DNA of 64,000 bases from assembly GCA_011316305.1 (NCBI GenBank), contig SAUG01000120.1:62001-126000 (forward strand), read 5' to 3'. How positions within the stretch are numbered: position 1 is the first letter of the stretch; each line of letters starts with the position of its first letter. The stretch is from Rusavskia elegans (Eukaryota > Ascomycota > Lecanoromycetes > Teloschistales > Teloschistaceae). The position numbers and the translations under genes were made by a program. This document shows, one piece after another, positions 57,894-64,000 of this stretch. Below the pieces are notes generated by a model. It saw only the letters and a list, made by a program, of their open reading frames with translations. It did no database searches and was not told the DNA's origin.

Positions 57894-58999
57894 TTCAAGG
57901 GTCTATGGGTGTTGTGTAAGAGTGTATGAAGCTATGAGTGCGACGAGGCGGGGTTGAGGCTGACAGGCTATGCAACATGGCATCATCATATGCAGTGGGG
58001 TACGAGCATTGCCAATCAGCCAGCTGGACTAATAACCGTCGCCATAGTCTTTGATAATCCATAGCCAAGCGTTTTCATACAAAGCCTCTGGTATGGAAGA
58101 TTCTGCGTGTACACCGGCGAGCAATCTGGTGCTGTCCTTAGGGGCCGCCTCGGGACATCGACTTTCCTTTTTATACTTTCAAGATATCCTTCGACATCTC
58201 AAAATTCTTGAGTCCTGCATAGGTTGTATATTAAAGCAATCCACGGACAATGCATTCCGCCCTGGAAACCAAACAGAAGGTTCAATGAACAAGCAGACGG
58301 TACCAACTAACAAATCAATAATAACCATAATGCTCGTATTACCCACTCTTCATGTGAGCCAAATGAGGATTTACATGAGGTTGAGCGATGATACTAGATT
58401 TCTGTGGAGATAGATGCTGGTTTACATGTCCGCGCCAAGGATTGCGGGACCAACCCTGTTCAGGAAATACCACGTGATCCGAGCAAGAAAATGGTCAAAT
58501 CTTGGCGAGATCTCCGAGGCTTTTTAAACTATACTATACTATACCCCTTTTTCTCAATCGCGGTTCTGGCTGAGCTACCAACTGACAATGACCCTGGGGT
58601 CACTTCTACCTTCCTATTGGTTTCATGCATGATCACTGGGAGAAACATTGACTTACGCGGTCTCACAGAACACCCCAAGGGAACACAAAGAGACGTGGGT
58701 ACCTGTGTCAACGGTCATACTGCAACGTTTTAACACCTAGGGAGAATTCAAGTATCTCGTCAATAATGCGCGGCCGTAGAGAAAAGGGGTATATGAGTAA
58801 ACAGGCGTTGCCTATGGCGGCCTCTGCCAAGCCCGGATATAGACGGAGTATACCGGATTTAAGAGCTTATCCTAACATTCACCTGTGACTGATCAACAAC
58901 CTTTCGAGCGTTCACTTCAAGGATCCCTCTTCAATCTACAGATGCAAGACCTATCCGTCATAAACTCACCCTAGAGCAGAAAGAAAGATTCGATAGAGA
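57894..58999. other. Divergent spacer, no gene recognised
   Basis: 1.1 kb between HET and the Zn2Cys6 gene. No supported features. Confidence 0.45.
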
Positions 59000-60570
59000 T
59001 GTACTTTCCAAGTGGGGGGTGCCAGACATGCAAGGAGCGGCGTATAAAGGCAAGTAACTCAAACATTTATCCCAATCAAACAGACCTTTGTATATGAGTT
59101 CCGGCTGATTCAATGCACTAGTGTGACGAGACCAGACCAATTTGTCAAAGATGCACCAAGGCTCGGCGAATCTGCCTTCGAGCGAGTGCTTCCAAACGTA
59201 TTGGCCTCTTGATCAACGACGAAAATCATTACGCAAGTGGGAAAAACAAGCGACCCAGAGGCCCGCGCACGAGCTTGACTATTCTTCGGCCCGAGCTTGA
59301 TTTACAAACACGAGCTCTTGCATACTATCTATTATGCCATGTCCAGACGGTCACAGACTTACCGAATGTCTCAGGAGGTCTCCCAGAGTGCGTAGCTGCT
59401 TGGAGAGCCTCTGGAAAAAAATGTCCAATGGTCAATCTTGCTCTTTCTTCAATGGCCCTCGCAGTGTTTTCACGGACTCAGCAGCATCCACTAGCCGCTA
59501 CAGAAGCTTCGTCGCGATATCAATCCCTTTTACGACTCGCGCAAGAGCGAGTTGCGCGATTGAGCTCTTCATTGTTGGATGAACGAGATGTCGATGCCTG
59601 CTTACTTGCGATCCTTCTGATGGGGCGCTACGAGGGCGTGGTCTACCGTCCCGGCAATGCCGATCTAAAGCACTCTCTCTCATCGTTGCCAATATGGTCT
59701 CATCACAAAGGCGCGATGGCAATTTTAAGATTTTGGTACGACCATTTGAATCGAACCCCTGCAACGACACTGATCAGGCATACTCGAAGGGGACTGATCA
59801 GGTCCTCTCTTCTAAGAAATTTAGGGATACCAGATTGGATGCTGGATGGTACTCGTTTCGGCGAACGTCATCTAAAACAAGACTATGATTGTATCTTCGT
59901 TCGCACAGTCAACTTACAATACGCATCCGCAAGCCTTCAGCAGAAGAAGCTTCTGGATATCACCCAGATCGAAAGGCTCAGTCATGAGGCTGATGAGCTT
60001 GACAAGGCGTTGCAGAGCTGGGTAACCAAGTTCCCCAACAAATGGTCCTATCAGCGGCATGTACTTAGAGATTTCGATCCTCGACGCAAAACCCATTTCT
60101 ATTCCCCTGTAGTCTACAGCTACTCGAGACCTGGCTATGCCGCGGTCTGGAACCAGTACTATGCACTCGGAATACTCATCAACGGTATACATCCAAGAAT
60201 ACTTGGACTGATTCCGCTAGGGCAAGTGGCTGACTCGAATTATGAACGACGGAGAGCGTGTATTAACATATTGCAAACAATGGCTGATAGCCTTGCCTCC
60301 AGTATTCCTTTCTGTCTTGAAAGGTTTAAGATTCTCGACACCCCAAAATCGTTGCCGTGCGAATCCTCGATCACATTGAACACAGACGAGGAGATCAAGC
60401 CATATTTGGCTGTCTTGGCTGTATGGCCTTTGACCGTGGCTTCGATCATTGACGGGATAGGTTTTCAGCAGCAGCAGTGGTTCAAATCTCAGCTTGCACA
60501 CATTGGAAAAGCAACCGGCGAAGGCGTCCTGGAAAGCATAAAGACAGATGGATGGGCCATGCTGAGATGA
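59000..60570 (+). CDS. Zn2Cys6 transcription factor
   Basis: A nuclear binuclear-zinc-cluster regulator of about 499 residues. The start ATG at 59000-59002 gives MYFPSGG and then the cluster CQTCKERRIK / CDETRPICQRCTKARRIC, that is C-x2-C-x6-C-x6-C-x2-C-x8-C. The cluster is split by a 72-nt intron (59050-59121) at the position where many fungal zinc clusters carry one, but its donor is GC (GCAAGT) rather than GT. Exon 2 stays in frame to 60570 and has the fungal-specific middle homology (VNLALSSMALAVFSRT, DERDVDACLLAILLMGRYEG). No linked target is obvious; the PKS lies 6.6 kb away with the BTB and HET genes between. Confidence 0.85.
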
Positions 60571-62287
60571 AACGGTCGTGAGTCAGGCTAAACCGACCTT
60601 GATTTCGGATTACGAAATTGGCAGCAATATCAAAGCCTTCTTGTCAGCACTACATCTGAATATCACCGAGGAAAGCTCCATCAAAGACGCCTTGAAACAG
60701 GTACAGAATTTTACGAGCGACTCCACGTACTGATCACCAACGCTGCGGTCGCAATCTGCACGCCGATCTCAAGACTCGCGCACAAATATAAGTGTAGATA
60801 CCAACATCGCCACGCCGGCAGTCTCCAGACTATAATTGCTTAAATACTATCAAGATGTACCTCAACTACTCGAGCAGCGTCTTTCGTTTAGCTACCTCCC
60901 TGACGGTCAAAGTCGCTGCGCAAATAACGCCTTCCCATCGCCTTCTTCCGAACAGGGAAACCCATCGAACGAGTAAGGCGGCACCTGTATATGGTCACAC
61001 TCATTTAAGCACAAGGTTGTGGAGAAAAAGGCTTGGAGGTTTTGTGGTGGATGGTTCGAGGGATCCGAGCGAGGAGTTGGGGACCAGACGGGGAGGGCGG
61101 GGAGGTGCAACTGCTGAGAGGGAGATAGGTTTAATAATTAGGAAGGGAAGGAGGGAAGCAGATGCGGAAGGTTCGGACATGAGGATGCTATCCTTCGTGG
61201 AGACGAATAGATCAATTGTACGCTGGCGAGGACATGGATGGAGGGTATACTGTTTCATTGCTTGCTTTTGCTTCAATAGCCATAGCTAGCATGATGTCGA
61301 CTTAAACCCCCAGGCTTGTACAACCTATTCCTCAACTGCCAGGAATCGGGCCAGTTGGGGTGATCTTGAGGATCATGTAACTGGACCGGGAGCGGCATGA
61401 AGATGCGAGTCTAATAATATATACAACATATTCACCTCGGATAATCTCTCACTCTTTCTAATAACCATATTGATCTTACCATAGATGGCGTTTAATAAAG
61501 GCTAATAACGAGGTCCACGTTTTTCCACCACATCAAGGCCACTCTCTGCAACAGAGGGAACCTCATTGGGGATCCTGTATTGTTGACAGAGATGTCCAGA
61601 CTGCTACAGGATTGTTCCATTTCCTTCGCGGCGGGTTCGACGCTCTAACGGCTCTGGATGTTGATATTGATTTTGGATGTTGCGGGTGGTATCATATATG
61701 TGCAAAGGGTTGGGAGGGAGGCGTGGTGCTTGTGGACTTTGTGGATGATGATGTTGGGAGGAGGACTCTGACTGAAGGTTCGCATAGGAGAAGCTTGTGA
61801 AGTGGCGAAAGGGTTGTTAGTGTTGCGATCCACATGGAGGCTGTAGGGACTCGGGGAGCAAAAGAGAGGCATTCATGGAGCGAGTCAAAAAGTGCGAGGG
61901 TTTGGTTGCGCGGTCGCATGCGGAGTTGTTCAAGCCATTGCTAGATTTGGCGTGATGGAGAAGAACAAGAGGCGTTGTGGGTCGAGTAGAGGACATGAGC
62001 CAGAGAAATATAACTTTGGTCTTGTTTGGATAACGGTGAACGGAGGGGAAAGCTTATTCTGGAAGTTGGCTGAGTTGGGGACTGAGAAGGGCGAGAGGAG
62101 CGAAACGGGAAAGGTCTATAGTTTCATGGTTTAGCTACGCCGTCGCGTGTTAGGAAGTAAGAAGAGAAAACCTCAGAGTCAAGCTAGCAAACTCAGGAAT
62201 ACCTAGGACATGATAGCCGACCCAAAAAGAAGAAAATAATGTGACAATCTAAAAGGGACAGGGTCCCATAACATGATGAATGACTGG
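60571..62287. other. Intergenic, no gene recognised
   Basis: 1.7 kb between convergent genes. An open frame at 60855-61289 (+) lacks any recognisable domain or signal and was not accepted. Confidence 0.45.
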
Positions 62288-64000
62288 TCAAAACCCTCTG
62301 TTCCTCCCCTGAGCTTCATTGTTGGCGCGCTGCTGCTTACTGTAGTCTTGTAGTGACTGCTGGAACTCTTTCGTGTGATTCAGGACTGATTTGATGTCAT
62401 CCCAGGTTATTACTTTGCTCTCTCTTCTGTTCACCATAGCTTCGGCACAACTGATCACATTACGAATCTGTCGCCCATTCAGAGCGCCTCCAACCGCCAA
62501 CCCCACAAAGAGTTCGATATTGGACTCGGAGAGCTTGTGGACACGCTTTGCCAGGTGCACTTCGATGATCGAGCGCGTCTGGTTTTCGTCGAGGTCGTGA
62601 AACATCACCGCAAGGTGGATACGGCTCTGGACGGCCACATCAAAGGAAAGTACGCGGTTCGTGGTAAGAATGAGTATACCCTCGTAGTATTCTAGGACAC
62701 GTAAGAGCACTGAGACCAGCGCGTTGCGTTCCAGGGTTGAGTCGGTTGAGCCTCGTTGTTCCATGAACACATCGGCTTCATCGATGAGAAGGACTGCGTC
62801 CCATTCTGCGGCAAGTGAGAAGAGCTTGTTCAATTTTTCCTCGACAGTCTTCGAATCGGTCCCAATGTCAGCGACACCAACCGTAAACAGAGGTTTCGAG
62901 GTTGCTTTTGCCACACATTCGGCAGTCAAGCTCTTGCCGACTCCTGGAGGACCGTGGAGAAGAATAACCAAGCCGTTCCCTTTACCTTCGACTATATCTG
63001 GTTGTCGCTCTTGAGCCATCTGCGCATGATTTTCCACCAGGGTTCGAATAATCTTCTTTTTTTCCTTGTTCAGTATTAAGTCGCTGTTCCAGACCTGGTC
63101 CTTGTTCTCGCCCCTGACACCCGACAAGTGCCTGACAGCAAGCTGAGCAAACACCCTCTTGACAGGTATATAGCCAAGTAGTCTTGGGGGTAGCAGAGCA
63201 TACTCATCGTTCAACAGGTTTCCGTCCTTGCACCTATTTTCGAATGCTCTCGAGGCCATGGAATGCAGGCTGTACTTGTGAATTGGGCTTGCAAGCCAAA
63301 GTTTGGCATTCAAGGGGAAAGCGGTTACGTCCCCCATGTTTGGAATCTCGTCACCAGGACCCCAGCGATTCCAGGCTCCATAATCGACTATGACTTGTCC
63401 TTTCACCTAACGTTTGTGTCAGTCGGTCCTGGAATAGGGCTGTGGCGCATGACTAACGTTTATCGTGTTCCTGCTCTGACTATCCGAGCTCCGCTGCGTT
63501 CCAATCGAGCTTGGAGGATCAGAATCACTTGAAGTATCGAAGAAACTTATAGTACTGTTGGACTGTGAGCGGTCAGCAGGCTGTTTGTGCGCTGATCGCT
63601 CAGAAATGACAGGACATATAGTGGGGGGGATCACTACCGATGGCTGCGTCCGAAGCGGTTGTTGGGCCTGGTTCAGGCCCATTCCCGAGGAAGTCGCATT
63701 ACCCTCATAAAAGAACAGCTTTGCAGCACCTTTCAATCCGAAGCAAAAGCTTTTGAACTTCCTGCCTTGTTCTTCACAGAGCTTCAAGAATTTTTCTTCG
63801 TGATCCATAAATTTGGTCGGATAGCACTCTAGGGCTTTTATTGGGATCGTATCGTCGAAGCTCTTCACTTTGAAGAGTACCATCCGACGACTGAATATTG
63901 TATCGAAGTCAAGGTAGATGCAAGCGACTTCCCAGTACGGTTCATTATTGTATGGAGTCACCTCGACTTCTTCAACATCTTCAACAAGAAACAATTGCCG
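62288..64000 (-). CDS. AAA+ ATPase with N-terminal DUF7025-like region (5' end outside window)
   Basis: The C-terminal exon (62288 to about 63406) has a complete AAA core: Walker A LLHGPPGVGKSLTAE, Walker B AVLLIDEADVFME, then sensor 1 ILILTTNRV, and an Arg-finger region in VQSRIHLAV. A short C-terminal lid follows, ending NEAQGRNRGF. An intron near 63408-63455 joins it to an upstream exon with FDTIFSRRMVLFKVKSFDDTIPI, ALECYPTKF and CFGLKGAAKLFFYEG, the N-terminal domain common in this fungal ATPase group, followed by a Ser-rich linker. The start lies beyond base 64000. This family is expanded in filamentous fungi and its clients are unknown. Confidence 0.85.

Noticed and set aside
44981..60570. 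A complete secondary-metabolite cluster around the PKS
   Set aside because: Neighbours are catalase-like, BTB, HET and a distant Zn2Cys6 gene. No P450, methyltransferase, thioesterase or transporter lies adjacent, so a cluster is not supported.
60855..61289. 144-codon open frame
   Set aside because: No domain, signal, splice continuity or sensible composition; antisense frames are equally long.
1..64000. CRISPR array, rRNA, or prokaryotic operon signals
   Set aside because: No spaced direct repeats or rRNA-like sequence were seen; the DNA is clearly eukaryotic.

Overview
The window is nuclear DNA of a filamentous ascomycete (Pezizomycotina). The signs are many short GT-AG introns (about 45-110 nt), HET-domain, fungal STAND/ankyrin, Zn2Cys6 and highly reducing PKS genes, Dal5-type transporters, and decayed genes in AT-richer patches. 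A dothideomycete-like source is my guess; no rRNA, tRNA or mitochondrial sequence is present to settle it. All gene models below are read from the sequence, with introns inferred from splice signals and family continuity.

Left part (1-17 kb): a fungal STAND NTPase with ankyrin repeats (minus), an AGCCC-rich repeat block with three TTAGGG units, an FAD monooxygenase, a 224-bp MITE-like inverted-repeat element, and then a coherent metabolic trio. The trio is a Dal5-family transporter, an iso-orotate (uracil-5-carboxylate) decarboxylase and, divergently, a thymine-7-hydroxylase-like 2-oxoglutarate dioxygenase; together they look like a thymine-to-uracil salvage cluster. An NPP1/NLP-family secreted protein and a four-helix membrane protein follow.

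Middle (19-39 kb): a TauD-type sulfonate dioxygenase is divergent from a second Dal5-family transporter, probably a sulfonate utilisation pair. Then come a badly decayed amino-acid/choline permease pseudogene, a secreted-looking aldo-keto reductase and an APH-type kinase. Next is the most unusual object of the window: a 1,068-residue predicted secreted protein made of three divergent copies of one roughly 260-residue module. Each module carries a phase-0 intron at the same place, and dibasic Kex2-like sites lie between modules. A decayed half-copy lies just upstream and a decayed amidase downstream.

Right part (37-64 kb): two uncharacterised proteins, a fusion of a STAND-type N-terminal domain with a G-protein alpha subunit whose catalytic Arg and Gln are both replaced, a catalase-related gene with a 36-bp tandem duplication and a frame break, a 7.4-kb reducing PKS (KS-AT-degenerate DH-degenerate ER-KR-ACP), a BTB protein, a HET-domain protein, a Zn2Cys6 regulator with a GC-AG intron inside its zinc cluster, and an AAA+ ATPase cut by the right edge.

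Several genes show single-base frame breaks (STAND, HET, catalase-related). These could be true pseudogenisation or assembly indels; reads or transcripts would decide.
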